This document shows positions 21,375 through 29,148 of a stretch of DNA of 34,980 nucleotides, piece after piece. Under the pieces are notes generated by a model that saw nothing but the letters and a program-made list of their open reading frames with translations, made no database searches and was not told where the DNA came from. Both the position numbers and the translations under genes were made by a program. The stretch's first letter is position 1. Every line of letters begins with the position of its first letter. Source of the stretch: an uncultured Persicobacter sp. (GTDB taxonomy: Bacteria; Bacteroidota; Bacteroidia; Cytophagales; Cyclobacteriaceae); NCBI GenBank assembly GCA_947498325.1, contig CANMKE010000044.1, forward strand, positions 1-34,980, written 5' to 3'.

Positions 21375-22436
21375 TTAACCTATATTTCGTGAATCGTGGA
21401 TGGCATAGATTAAATCAGTGAGAATATTGATCAAAATAAAGCAAGAGGCGATGAATAAAGTGGCGCCCATCACTACGGGGAAGTCGAGTCGCTGAACAGC
21501 ATTAAGGGTGGCAAAGCCGATGCCTTTCCAGTCGAAAATATATTCTACAAAGAAAGCCCCTGCAATCAGGTTGGCCAGCCAGTTGGTCACTGAAGAGATG
21601 ATGGGGTTCATGGCATTCGGCAGGATGTGCCGAATCAGGATCTGACGATAATACCTCAGCCCTTTCGCTCGTGCAGTTTTTACAAAGTCCTGATGAATAA
21701 CATCGATAATGGCAGTTTTGGAGATCTGACTGATCACAGCCAGTGGGCGCAAGCTCAGTGTTATGGCGGGCAGAATCAGGTTTTTCAGAACCAGTACCTG
21801 CTCCCCTGTTAAAGGGTTGCGTTCGTAGAGCTGCCCAGTAATATTAAGTCCTGTGTAAGGCGCAAGGTAGTAGCCGAAAATAACAGCCATGAGGATGGCC
21901 AGCACATAGGTGGGTACTGAAAGCCCAAAGACCGAGAGTACGCTGATGAATTTATCGGCAAAACTGCGGGGCCAAAGCCCAGCGATAAGCCCGAGGGAGA
22001 TACCAATGAGGGTTGCAATAAACAAGGCACTGAAAGCCAGCGTAAGTGTAGGGCCGATATTGCTCATTAAAATACTGCTCACAGGCCGATTGTTCTGAAA
22101 TGACCTCCTTAAATATGGTGCTTTAACCACCAATACCTTTCCTGATTTAAAATGAAACAGAGGGCGGTAGTCGTATTTTTTCTGATGATCAGGCGTGTCC
22201 TGATGAACACTCACAGGGCTCAGGTCATTGAGGTAATAGGCAAACTGCACCCCAAGGCTTTGATCAAGGCCAAGTTCTTTTTTTACCATCTCCACAGTTG
22301 CAACGTCGGAACGCTGTCCGCTAAGCATGGCCGCAGGGTCACCAGGCAATGCATGAAATAAAAGGAAGACAACAACGATGACTCCGAAGAGTACCGAGCA
22401 TCCGTAAAGCAGGCTGTGGAGTAGGTATCTTAGCAT
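21375..22436 (-). CDS. ABC transporter permease, DppB/OppB type
   Basis: A 353-residue inner-membrane permease of the peptide/nickel ABC importer family. The N-terminal LHSLLYGCSVLFGVIVVVFLLFHALPGDPA-type helix with the LPGDP motif is followed by an extracytoplasmic region (about 40-125) and five further helices. The cytoplasmic EAA loop is visible in KTARAKGLRYYRQILIRHILPNAMNPII. No second permease, ATPase or binding protein is adjacent, which is unusual for this family. It begins one base after the BT_3928-type stop (TAATATG), so it is translationally tied to that gene. Transported solute unknown. Confidence 0.88.
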   Translation of the reverse strand: MLRYLLHSLLYGCSVLFGVIVVVFLLFHALPGDPAAMLSGQRSDVATVEMVKKELGLDQSLGVQFAYYLNDLSPVSVHQDTPDHQKKYDYRPLFHFKSGKVLVVKAPYLRRSFQNNRPVSSILMSNIGPTLTLAFSALFIATLIGISLGLIAGLWPRSFADKFISVLSVFGLSVPTYVLAILMAVIFGYYLAPYTGLNITGQLYERNPLTGEQVLVLKNLILPAITLSLRPLAVISQISKTAIIDVIHQDFVKTARAKGLRYYRQILIRHILPNAMNPIISSVTNWLANLIAGAFFVEYIFDWKGIGFATLNAVQRLDFPVVMGATLFIASCFILINILTDLIYAIHDSRNIG

Positions 22437-22437
22437 A

Positions 22438-23529
22438 TTATTCTTTGATCAACGATAAGATGGTCTGTGGGTCGGGGCAATCGTTATAATGCCATTTTCC
22501 GAGAATGGTACCGTCTTTCACAAGCACGATACCGGGGTTGGCACGAATGATGGTCTTCAGCACGGTGTCATCACCAAAATAAATGGGTGAATTCAGTTGG
22601 TACTGCTCACGAACTGGCGCCACCTGTTCGGTTGTACTTGAGGTCAGTAACATGGGTTCTACCTGTTCGCTTACCGCATCGGTCAGGTGTTTGATTTTCT
22701 CGAAAGCAGCGAGATCTGCCAAAGTGATATTATTGGAGATGATGAACAGCTTGGCTCCCTGAAGGGCATAACCGGTAAAATCACCATCATCGTTCCAGAT
22801 ACTGAAATCAAGAATTGTGGGCTGCGCCTCTGGGTTCTCGAGTTTCATCGAGACAAACTTGTAGGTGGTGTCAGTGGGGTATTCTTTCAATGTTACCTGT
22901 TGCCCATCTTTTTCCATGGTGTAGGAATAAATGAATGGTGCGGAAGGCTGCATGGCTTCAGGGATGTTTACCCCAACTTTAAATGGCCGGAAATCCACAA
23001 AGGGCAAATGTTCAATTGCCATATAGGCTACCACAGCACAAGTGGCCATACACAATGCCATCATCAGGTTGCGTCCTGCATCGGTAAAGTAGCCCTTTAC
23101 GCCATTTCTGGCGATCAGGTAAAAGACAAACACACCCAGGAGCACATCTTTGGTGAAGCTTTCCCAGGGGGTGAATTTGATGGCATCGCCGAAACAGCCA
23201 CAATCTGTTACCTTATTGTAATAAGCGGAATAAAAAGTCAGAAAGCCAAAGAAGATGATCATGGCAGCCAGCAAGCCCTGGGTAAGCCTTTTTCGCCAAC
23301 CAATCAGCAGGGCTAATCCCAGCAGAATCTCAAGGCTGCTCAGCAAAATAGAAAAGAAGAGGCTGAACGGTATGAAATGCTCAAAGATGGGAGAGATATC
23401 AGAACTGAAAACATCAAAATACTCATGCAGCTTAATAGCTGTTCCTGCGGGGTCGTTGAGTTTTACCGCCCCCGAGATAATGAATATGATACCTGTGATG
23501 TATTGAATAATTCGATCTAATAGCTTCAT
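22438..23529 (-). CDS. BT_3928-type DoxX/MauE membrane protein with thioredoxin-like tail
   Basis: A 363-residue membrane protein. The first ~200 residues contain four or five helices of the DoxX/MauE kind (IIQYITGIIFIISGAVKLNDP, LEILLGLALLIGW) and a CGC motif in VTDCGCFGD (Cys110, Cys112) at the membrane edge. MauE-type proteins act in thiol/disulfide or electron transfer. The C-terminal ~160 residues look like a thioredoxin-fold domain without the CxxC (LFIISNNITLADLAAFEKIKHLTD, GIVLVKDGTILGKWHYND). Bacteroidota homologues are usually found beside DUF1599, as here. Exact function unknown. It follows DUF1599 by 45 bp and abuts the permease. Confidence 0.82.
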   Translation of the reverse strand: MKLLDRIIQYITGIIFIISGAVKLNDPAGTAIKLHEYFDVFSSDISPIFEHFIPFSLFFSILLSSLEILLGLALLIGWRKRLTQGLLAAMIIFFGFLTFYSAYYNKVTDCGCFGDAIKFTPWESFTKDVLLGVFVFYLIARNGVKGYFTDAGRNLMMALCMATCAVVAYMAIEHLPFVDFRPFKVGVNIPEAMQPSAPFIYSYTMEKDGQQVTLKEYPTDTTYKFVSMKLENPEAQPTILDFSIWNDDGDFTGYALQGAKLFIISNNITLADLAAFEKIKHLTDAVSEQVEPMLLTSSTTEQVAPVREQYQLNSPIYFGDDTVLKTIIRANPGIVLVKDGTILGKWHYNDCPDPQTILSLIKE

Positions 23530-23574
23530 GATCGGTAAAAATGGTTTAAAAAGGTTGGGCGACTGAAAAGCGGT

Positions 23575-24120
23575 TTATGATTTCATCAGAATCATGCAGA
23601 ACACACAGTAGTTGATCATGTCCTGATAGTTGGCATCGATACCTTCAGAAATCAGTGTTTTGCCATTGTTGTCTTCAATTTGTTTTACTCGGAAGAGTTT
23701 CATCAGGATAATATCGGTCATGGAACTTACCCGCATATCCCTCCAGGCCTCGTCGTAATCATGGTTTTTGTCCATCAGCAGGTTCATGGTTTCTTCTACC
23801 TTCTGATCGTAAATCAGCTCAAGTTCCTCATAAGGAATTTCAAGTCGGTCGTCATTTTTTTGTGCATAATCCATTTGAATCAGCGCCATGACACAATAGT
23901 TGATAATGCCGAGGAATTCGCCGTAGATATCGTCCCCGACTTTTTGCGTTCCCTTTTCCTGAATAGAGCGGATGCGCTTGGCTTTAATAAAGATTTGATC
24001 AGTAATAGAACTCAGCCTTAAAATACGCCATGCAGTGCCATAATCCTTCGCCTTCTTGGCGAAAACCTCTTTACAGGTACTTATTACTTCTTTATATTCG
24101 TTTATTGTTGTATTATTCAA
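23575..24120 (-). CDS. DUF1599 (nucleotide-modification-associated domain) protein
   Basis: A soluble protein of about 181 residues made of two related repeats: KKAKDYGTAWRILRLSSITDQIFIKAKRI and DKNHDYDEAWRDMRVSSMTDIILMKLFRV-like blocks about 100 residues apart, each followed by INYCVMALI or INYCVFCMILM. The Asp/Trp/Arg pattern is typical of DUF1599, a MazG-like helical family of unknown reaction. No ATG exists at a sensible place. I use the TTG at 24120, giving LNNTTINEYKE, which matches the expected family start; TTG at 24198 or GTG at 24192 are alternatives. Divergent from folP with only about 35 bp between. Confidence 0.78.
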   Translation of the reverse strand: MNNTTINEYKEVISTCKEVFAKKAKDYGTAWRILRLSSITDQIFIKAKRIRSIQEKGTQKVGDDIYGEFLGIINYCVMALIQMDYAQKNDDRLEIPYEELELIYDQKVEETMNLLMDKNHDYDEAWRDMRVSSMTDIILMKLFRVKQIEDNNGKTLISEGIDANYQDMINYCVFCMILMKS

Positions 24121-24155
24121 AAGACAAACTGTTAAAAATTTCAAATTACATTTCT

Positions 24156-25013
24156 GTGGGGAAAGATAATTGTTTTTACTGTAAAAACACACTAACAATA
24201 GGAGGACATCTGCATACTTTAAACCGCCCGTGGGTGATGGGGATTCTGAATGTTACACCAGACTCATTTTTTGATGGGGGAAAGCATCAGGCAAGTCAGG
24301 ATCGTCAGGCGCAAGTGAAACGTATTCGTGATGAAGGAGCGGATATCATCGATATAGGTGGGTATTCCTCTCGGCCAGGTGCTAAAGAGGTGAGTGTAAA
24401 AGAGGAACTCGAAAGGGTGCTTTCTGGGATTGCAACGGTGCAGGAAGTTTGGCCTGAGGCATTGATTTCTGTGGATACCTTTCGGGCGGAAGTGGCCGAG
24501 CAGGCCGTGATGACAGGGGCACAACTCATTAACGACATCAGTGGAGGGCAGCTCGATGAGCGGATGTTTGAAGTGGTGGCTAAATATCAGGTGCCTTACA
24601 TCATGATGCACATGCGGGGCAGGCCAGAAACTATGCAGTCCCTGACCGACTACAACAATTTGACCCTTGAAATGGTGACTTATTTCCAGGAGCGGATAAA
24701 AATGCTGAAAGACCTGGGGGTGAATGATATTATCCTGGATCCGGGCTTTGGCTTTGCGAAAGACCTTGATCAAAATTATGAACTCTTGCAGCAGCTGGAT
24801 CATTTTCAGCTGCTTGAATTGCCACTGCTTGTTGGCCTTTCCCGAAAATCAATGATTTACAAACCCCTTGGCATTACGGCTGAAGAGGCTTTGAACGGCA
24901 CTACGGCACTTCATGCCATTGCTTTGATGAAGGGCGCAAAAGTGCTGCGGGTGCATGATGTGAAAGCGGCCAAAGAATGTGTAGAACTTTTTAACAAAAT
25001 GCAGGGTGCATGA
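24156..25013 (+). CDS. folP: Dihydropteroate synthase
   Basis: Makes 7,8-dihydropteroate from p-aminobenzoate and the pterin pyrophosphate in folate synthesis; the sulfonamide target. TIM-barrel motifs are complete: MGILNVTPDSFFDGG, IIDIGGYSSRPGA, LINDISGG, MHMRGRP, ILDPGFGFAKD, GLSRKSM and LRVHDV. There is no ATG near the conserved start; the first Met of the frame at 24030 lies inside DUF1599 and would add unrelated sequence. I choose GTG at 24156, just before DNCFYCKNTLTIGGHLHTL where family similarity begins, giving 285 residues. The 5' end is uncertain by a few codons. It heads folP-cdaA-DUF721. Confidence 0.9.
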   Translation: MGKDNCFYCKNTLTIGGHLHTLNRPWVMGILNVTPDSFFDGGKHQASQDRQAQVKRIRDEGADIIDIGGYSSRPGAKEVSVKEELERVLSGIATVQEVWPEALISVDTFRAEVAEQAVMTGAQLINDISGGQLDERMFEVVAKYQVPYIMMHMRGRPETMQSLTDYNNLTLEMVTYFQERIKMLKDLGVNDIILDPGFGFAKDLDQNYELLQQLDHFQLLELPLLVGLSRKSMIYKPLGITAEEALNGTTALHAIALMKGAKVLRVHDVKAAKECVELFNKMQGA

Positions 25014-25057
25014 TCAATCTTTTTATGTATTTTTATAAAAAATAGACATATAGATCA

Positions 25058-25972
25058 TTGATATTTCTCTTAGGGTTTAAAATCGGGTTTCTTGAAATGA
25101 GGCTGTGGGATGTGGTAGACATCTCTCTTGTAGCCGTGCTTTTGTATCAGATTTACAAGCTGATGAAAGGCAGTATGGCTATGCGTGTGCTTTTGGGCTT
25201 CATTTTTTTCTATGGCTTTTATCAGTTGGTGAAAACCCTGAAAATGGAGCTGCTTTCGACGGTGCTCTCCTATGTGATGAGTGGTGGTACGCTTGCGCTC
25301 GTTATTTTATTTCAGAATGAAATCCGTAAATTTTTGCTGATGGTGGCCAAGTCTATGTCTGATTTCTGGCACCGCAACTCCAACCCTATTTTCCGGAATT
25401 TTAACCGTTCGCAAAATAGCGCAACCAAGGGCAATACTCCCCTGCTTAATGCAATTGTGGAGGCTTCGCGCGAGATGAGTTTCTCGAGTACTGGGGCCTT
25501 GGTCGTGATTTCCAAAAACAGTGAATTGCGCATGATAGCCTCAACGGGCGACCTTATTGATGCGAAAGTATCCAAGCGGTTATTGATGTCTATTTTTTAT
25601 AAAAATTCGCCCTTGCATGATGGAGCGGTTATTGTATATGAAGACAGGATCGTGGCAGCAAGGTGTATTTTGCCCGTTTCCGAAAATTCAGACATCTCTG
25701 CGCAGTTTGGTTTGCGCCACCGCGCAGCGATCGGCATGACGGAAAATTCTGATGTTTTGGTATTGGTGGTTTCTGAAGAAACAGGCCAAATATCACTGGT
25801 AAGGAATGGGGAGATTTCCCACAATTTATCTGTTCAGGAGATTCGACGGAGAATCAATGCCTATCTGTCTACTGAAAACGACCTTTCTGCAAATATCAAG
25901 CAGGTGTCGGAGATCCTGAAGAAGGAGCTTGAAGAGGTGGAAAAAGAAAGTAAAGAGAAAAAAGACAATTAA
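25058..25972 (+). CDS. cdaA: Diadenylate cyclase CdaA
   Basis: Membrane-bound enzyme condensing two ATP into c-di-AMP. Three N-terminal helices (about residues 17-80: VVDISLVAVLLYQIYKL, VLLGFIFFYGFYQLV, MSGGTLALVILFQNEIRKFLL) precede the DAC domain, which shows the catalytic LHDGAVIV and FGLRHRAAIGM motifs and the GALVVISK strand. The C-terminus is a charged coiled coil (EILKKELEEVEKESKEKKDN). The TTG at 25058 (MIFLLGFKIGFLEMRLWD) fits the family N-terminus; the ATG at 25097 would remove a conserved stretch. The 304-residue length is normal. Next to folP, 45 bp downstream, and 3 bp before DUF721; no cdaR is seen. Confidence 0.95.
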   Translation: MIFLLGFKIGFLEMRLWDVVDISLVAVLLYQIYKLMKGSMAMRVLLGFIFFYGFYQLVKTLKMELLSTVLSYVMSGGTLALVILFQNEIRKFLLMVAKSMSDFWHRNSNPIFRNFNRSQNSATKGNTPLLNAIVEASREMSFSSTGALVVISKNSELRMIASTGDLIDAKVSKRLLMSIFYKNSPLHDGAVIVYEDRIVAARCILPVSENSDISAQFGLRHRAAIGMTENSDVLVLVVSEETGQISLVRNGEISHNLSVQEIRRRINAYLSTENDLSANIKQVSEILKKELEEVEKESKEKKDN

Positions 25973-25975
25973 GCA

Positions 25976-26299
25976 ATGCGTTACAAACAACCCTACGTTC
26001 CAGGCTTACGCCGAAAAAAGGACACCAGCACGGTGAATGAAAGCTTTGCGGATTACCTGAAGGAGTTTCGGCTGAAAGATAAGTACGAGGCTACTCAGGT
26101 TACTGCCGCTTGGGGCGAGATGATGGGGCAGGCCATTGCAAGCCGTACGACGAAGATCTACCTCAATGAAGCTGTGCTGTATGTGCAGCTGAATTCTTCT
26201 GCTATGCGGCAGGAGCTCACCATGGCCAAGGCACGGGTGTTGGAGATTATCTGGGAGCGTTTCCCGAAGGAGATTGTTTTCGATGTTAGATTCCTATAA
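25976..26299 (+). CDS. DUF721 (DciA-like) protein
   Basis: A basic 107-residue protein of the DUF721 family, which includes the replicative-helicase loader DciA. The core runs NESFADYLKEFRLKDKYEATQVTAAWGEMMG, leading to the beta strands IYLNEAVLYVQLNSSAMRQELTM and a C-terminal ERFPKEIVFDVRFL. Short length and lone KH-like domain are typical of Bacteroidota members. A helicase-operator role is known for DciA in other phyla and is inference here. It starts 3 bp after cdaA, so it is certainly in the same operon. An inverted repeat CGATGTT/AACATCG (26281-26309) spans its stop codon. Confidence 0.87.
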   Translation: MRYKQPYVPGLRRKKDTSTVNESFADYLKEFRLKDKYEATQVTAAWGEMMGQAIASRTTKIYLNEAVLYVQLNSSAMRQELTMAKARVLEIIWERFPKEIVFDVRFL

Positions 26300-26342
26300 T
26301 CGAACATCGGGGCGCTTAGTGGTATTCACTGCGCTTTAGCCC
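26281..26342. other. Structured 3' region after DUF721
   Basis: CGATGTT (26281-26287) faces AACATCG (26303-26309). Immediately after, GCGC-TT-AGTG (26312-26321) faces CACT-GCGC (26327-26334). Two consecutive hairpins thus precede the real terminator at 26371. Purpose unknown; they may protect the mRNA 3' end. Confidence 0.35.
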
Positions 26343-26370
26343 TTTTGAAAAACATAAAATATTAAGCATA

Positions 26371-26410
26371 AAAAAACCGCTTTGATCATGACGATGAAAG
26401 CGGTTTTTAT
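26371..26410. terminator. Bidirectional terminator between DUF721 and yajC
   Basis: AAAAACCGCTTT (26372-26383) / AAAGCGGTTTTT (26397-26408), 13-nt loop, A-run and T-run on either side; serves the converging folP operon and yajC operon. Confidence 0.92.
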
Positions 26411-26428
26411 TTTTTGGAAGAAATAGGA

Positions 26429-26746
26429 TTATTTCTTCGCAGCAGGTGCTGGCTTTGTACTGTCCAATGAAATTGCCGACTTCTCGAAAGTCATTGCAGT
26501 TCCACGGCTTACTTCCAAAGTAACGGTATTGGCAGTCATATCAACTACACGACCATGAATTCCACCGATGGTAACAACGTTGTCACCTTTTTTGATTGCA
26601 TCAATAAAGCTCTTTTGCTCTTTCTGCTTCTTTTGCTGCGGACGCACCATGAAGAAGTAAAAGACAAAACCAATAGCGACGAACATCAAAATTTGAGGAA
26701 TCATGCTTGCTGGTTCACCTGCTTGGAAAAATAATAAATCCGACAT
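26429..26746 (-). CDS. yajC: Preprotein translocase subunit YajC
   Basis: A 105-residue accessory subunit of the Sec holo-translocon (SecDF-YajC). The single helix MIPQILMFVAIGFVFYFFMV is followed at once by the diagnostic RPQQKKQKEQ, then the soluble domain KKGDNVVTIGGIHGRVVDM and TVTLEVSRGTAMTFEKSAI. The tail is Pro/Ala/Lys-rich. Last of a ytxH-DUF1573-yajC operon (26-bp gap to DUF1573). secD/secF are not nearby. Confidence 0.95.
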   Translation of the reverse strand: MSDLLFFQAGEPASMIPQILMFVAIGFVFYFFMVRPQQKKQKEQKSFIDAIKKGDNVVTIGGIHGRVVDMTANTVTLEVSRGTAMTFEKSAISLDSTKPAPAAKK

Positions 26747-26772
26747 CTCTAATTATTGCTTAAATATAATGA

Positions 26773-27279
26773 TTACTTGATCGGTCCTGCCTTCTCTAAT
26801 TTTTTAGGGATAACATTGGCAGTAATGTGTAAAGTACTCAATTCAGGCTCTGTATTGGCATAAATGCTGATACGTTTACGTTGCTTGTTTGGCTTGCCTT
26901 TACTGTTGAACTTGACCGTGATTTTCCCTTCTTGTCCTACAGCGATAGGTTCCTTTGGCCACTCAGGGAGTGTACAGCCGCAGGAAGCCCGCGCATTGGT
27001 GATCAGTAAGGGACCATCACCCACATTTTTGAATTTGAAAATGTGAGTTACCACATCTCCCTCATTAATAGTGCCGAAATCAAACTGATCTTCGGTAAAC
27101 TCAAATTTTCCGTTGGCGATAGTGGCCGCAGGGTTATTTTCTTCTGCTACTTTATTGGCAGCTTCTGCTTCTTTAGTAATCGTTGATGAAGCGTGCTCAG
27201 TGGTTGTTTTTTGGTCGCAGGAAACTACGGCCAAGGCTAATGCCGCCAGAGCAAAGGCGTTAAGGAATACTCTTTTCAT
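26773..27279 (-). CDS. DUF1573 lipoprotein
   Basis: A 168-residue lipoprotein. The signal sequence MKRVFLNAFALAALALAVVSC ends in a lipobox (AVVSC, Cys21), followed by a polar linker and an Ig-like DUF1573 domain (about 58-165) with FDFGTINEGDVVTHIFKFKNVGDGPL-type start and the conserved RASCGCTLPEWPKEPIAVG. The Cys-Gly-Cys is invariant in this family and its role is unknown. Bacteroidota genomes commonly encode it beside yajC, as here. Gaps to its neighbours are 18 and 26 bp, so one operon. Confidence 0.92.
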   Translation of the reverse strand: MKRVFLNAFALAALALAVVSCDQKTTTEHASSTITKEAEAANKVAEENNPAATIANGKFEFTEDQFDFGTINEGDVVTHIFKFKNVGDGPLLITNARASCGCTLPEWPKEPIAVGQEGKITVKFNSKGKPNKQRKRISIYANTEPELSTLHITANVIPKKLEKAGPIK

Positions 27280-27297
27280 GGTACTAAATAGGTTAGA

Positions 27298-27603
27298 TTA
27301 GTTTTGTCCACTTTTGATTTGGTTGATGAGCTCATCTACATCATCGAGTAACTTTTCCGCTTTTTCTTTTGCGTCATCAATTACTTTCTTCCCTTCAGCT
27401 TTAGCTTCAGAATCTGGCACCGCCTGTGCTTCATCCATCATTTCGTTGATGAATTCCTGCAGTTTGTCTTTGTATTTTTCCAATTGGAAAGACAGTTTGT
27501 CACGGGTACTTTCTCCTTTGTCAGGTGCGTATAATACCCCTAAAAGGCTACCAGCAGCAGCTCCTGCTATAAATGCCAAAAAACTATTTGTGCTCTTGCT
27601 CAT
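27298..27603 (-). CDS. YtxH-like membrane-anchored protein
   Basis: A 101-residue protein with the YtxH/gas-vesicle-GvpP-like start FLAFIAGAAAGSLLGVLYAPDKGESTRDKL, a short glycine-rich hydrophobic segment followed by the APxxGxxTR motif, then a charged helical tail (coiled coil) to residue 101. The family is associated with stress and envelope functions, but no reaction is known. First gene of the ytxH-DUF1573-yajC operon. A hairpin AAATTGT/ACAATTT (27618-27635) lies about 15 nt upstream of its start codon. Confidence 0.82.
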   Translation of the reverse strand: MSKSTNSFLAFIAGAAAGSLLGVLYAPDKGESTRDKLSFQLEKYKDKLQEFINEMMDEAQAVPDSEAKAEGKKVIDDAKEKAEKLLDDVDELINQIKSGQN

Positions 27604-27651
27604 ATCTGAAAACGGTTAAATTGTTAATACAATTTATGGATAAATGCTAAA

Positions 27652-27709
27652 GAAAGAAAAAATGTGCACAATCTTTAGAAAAACAAAATTTTTCTGACTG
27701 TGCACATTT
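27652..27709 (-). terminator. Long-stem terminator of nusB
   Basis: Outer arms AAATGTGCACA (27660-27670) / TGTGCACATTT (27699-27709) and inner arms AGAAAAA (27677-27683) / TTTTTCT (27689-27695), separated by a small internal loop. The A-rich left flank on + is the T-rich tail for nusB. Unusually long (about 50 nt) for a terminator. Confidence 0.85.
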
Positions 27710-27784
27710 AATATAAAACCCTTATTGGGGGTTTCAGTTTCTTGTCAAGGGATTTTTTTGCCTAAATGCAGGCCCCCGACATGC

Positions 27785-28969
27785 TTATTTATTGTCAATC
27801 AAACCACGGCCAGACTTGCGGATAGTGCCGTCATGTCCTAAGGAGATGGCTAAAACATCCAAAATACCGTTCACGAATTTCTTACTCTTTAGTGTCGAGT
27901 AGTTTTTCGCCAATTCAACCGCTTCGTTGATGGTTACTTTCACGGGAATAGATGGGAAGTTGATCATCTCGGCCAAGGCCATTTTCAGAATCAGCATGTC
28001 CATCACATTAATACGTTCTTTGTCCCAGTTCTGAGCACGCTCAGAGATCAGGTTCACGTATTCGTCTTCGTTATTCACAACGTAGTTGAAAAGGTCGTTA
28101 AAGAAACGCTTGTCTTCAGCCCAGTTCATGGATAATTCAGAGATCACCAACGAATCGGTAACATCGTTCACTGATTTTATGGTTTTCAATACCATAGAAC
28201 GCAATACAGAACGGTTTTCGCTGAACTGCAAATCTTGCTCCTCAAAATAAGAAACCATCACAGGATGCTTGAACAACATATTTTTTACAAAATACATCAA
28301 CCACTCTTTATGCTCCTCGAAAGTCGCATTCTGCTTGCGCATGTATTCGCGGTATTCAGGATCTTTCTTGATGAGTTTTTTGTACCAGTCGCGGCACTGA
28401 ACCTCCAAAGTATCGTCGATAGCAGCACCGGTAGCGGCTGTTCTCTGAGCGATCTCTGGGTTGTTACGGATCATATCAACAATCGGGTTGTTGTAAAAAT
28501 TCCAACTCCCTTTTGTTGCGGTTTCGCCTGCGCGCTGAAGATTAACAGACATTTCGTCGGCTTCTTCTTTCACCAAATCGGCGAACGTGGTGATTACCCC
28601 GAGGATCTGTAAGTAATTTCGGGAAACATTTTCAGCTTCCTCGAGCATTTCCTGACGGTAGTTCTTGAGGTCTTTCGAGTTCTCTAAGTTAAAAAGCTTA
28701 ATGGCTTCTTTGATGGCGTCCATAATTTCAGGACTAACATCCTCTTTAGCGTTGATTACTTCTGCAGCAAACTGCGAACGGAAGATTTTCTTTGCTGTAC
28801 GAGCCTTTCCTCTCAGCTCTGTAGGATCCTGTGGTTCCATAGAGTTCAGGTCAGGGGCAAACGTTTCGTCAATCAACGATTGCGCTAAGCCAAAATTGGC
28901 TCTTTTAGACTGATGCAAGCCGTATAGTGCTTGCAAAGTTTTTATTCGGAGAGATCTTCTATTAAGCAT
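27785..28969 (-). CDS. nusB: Transcription antitermination factor NusB with large internal insertion
   Basis: NusB binds boxA RNA with S10 (NusE) and supports rRNA antitermination. Here the NusB start MLNRRSLRIKTLQALYGLHQS (helix 1) is followed by roughly 250 residues that E. coli NusB (139 residues) lacks. The classical C-terminal bundle resumes at about residue 275 (LFNYVVNNEDEYVNLISERAQNWDKERINVMDMLILKMALAEMI-like block, then INEAVELAKNYSTLKSKKFVNGILDVLA). The insert is mostly helical and charged; NusB of other Bacteroidota is also long, though I cannot compare lengths here. Total 394 residues. Single gene with elaborate palindrome at its promoter and its own terminator. Confidence 0.92.
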   Translation of the reverse strand: MLNRRSLRIKTLQALYGLHQSKRANFGLAQSLIDETFAPDLNSMEPQDPTELRGKARTAKKIFRSQFAAEVINAKEDVSPEIMDAIKEAIKLFNLENSKDLKNYRQEMLEEAENVSRNYLQILGVITTFADLVKEEADEMSVNLQRAGETATKGSWNFYNNPIVDMIRNNPEIAQRTAATGAAIDDTLEVQCRDWYKKLIKKDPEYREYMRKQNATFEEHKEWLMYFVKNMLFKHPVMVSYFEEQDLQFSENRSVLRSMVLKTIKSVNDVTDSLVISELSMNWAEDKRFFNDLFNYVVNNEDEYVNLISERAQNWDKERINVMDMLILKMALAEMINFPSIPVKVTINEAVELAKNYSTLKSKKFVNGILDVLAISLGHDGTIRKSGRGLIDNK

Positions 28970-29002
28970 CTACTATAAAGAACGTTTTCTAATTCAACAT
29001 GC

Positions 29003-29042
29003 CTTTGCATTGGTTGGTGATTTCACCACAATTGCAAAGCTA
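29003..29042 (-). promoter_or_regulatory. nusB -7 element embedded in extended palindrome
   Basis: TAGCTTTG (29042-29035 on -) matches TAnnTTTG. The surrounding sequence folds as nested arms: CTTTGC-ATTG (29003-29012) with CAAT-GCAAAG (29029-29039, one bulge) and, inside, TGGTGA/TCACCA (29015-29028). The -33 region is weak. May be an operator or a leader hairpin. Confidence 0.5.
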
Positions 29043-29059
29043 ATAAACAAAAACAGTTC

Positions 29060-29090
29060 CAAAAAAAAATTCGGGACGATGCCCGAATTT
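29060..29090 (-). terminator. Terminator of the leucine-dehydrogenase-type gene
   Basis: AAATTCGGG (29067-29075) / CCCGAATTT (29082-29090), 6-nt loop; A-run 29061-29069 on + forms the T-tract for leftward transcription. Confidence 0.9.
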
Positions 29091-29148
29091 ATTTTACAGT
29101 TTTTGACTTTTTTCCACCAAATAGCGGTAAAAGAAAGAATTTTTGTTC

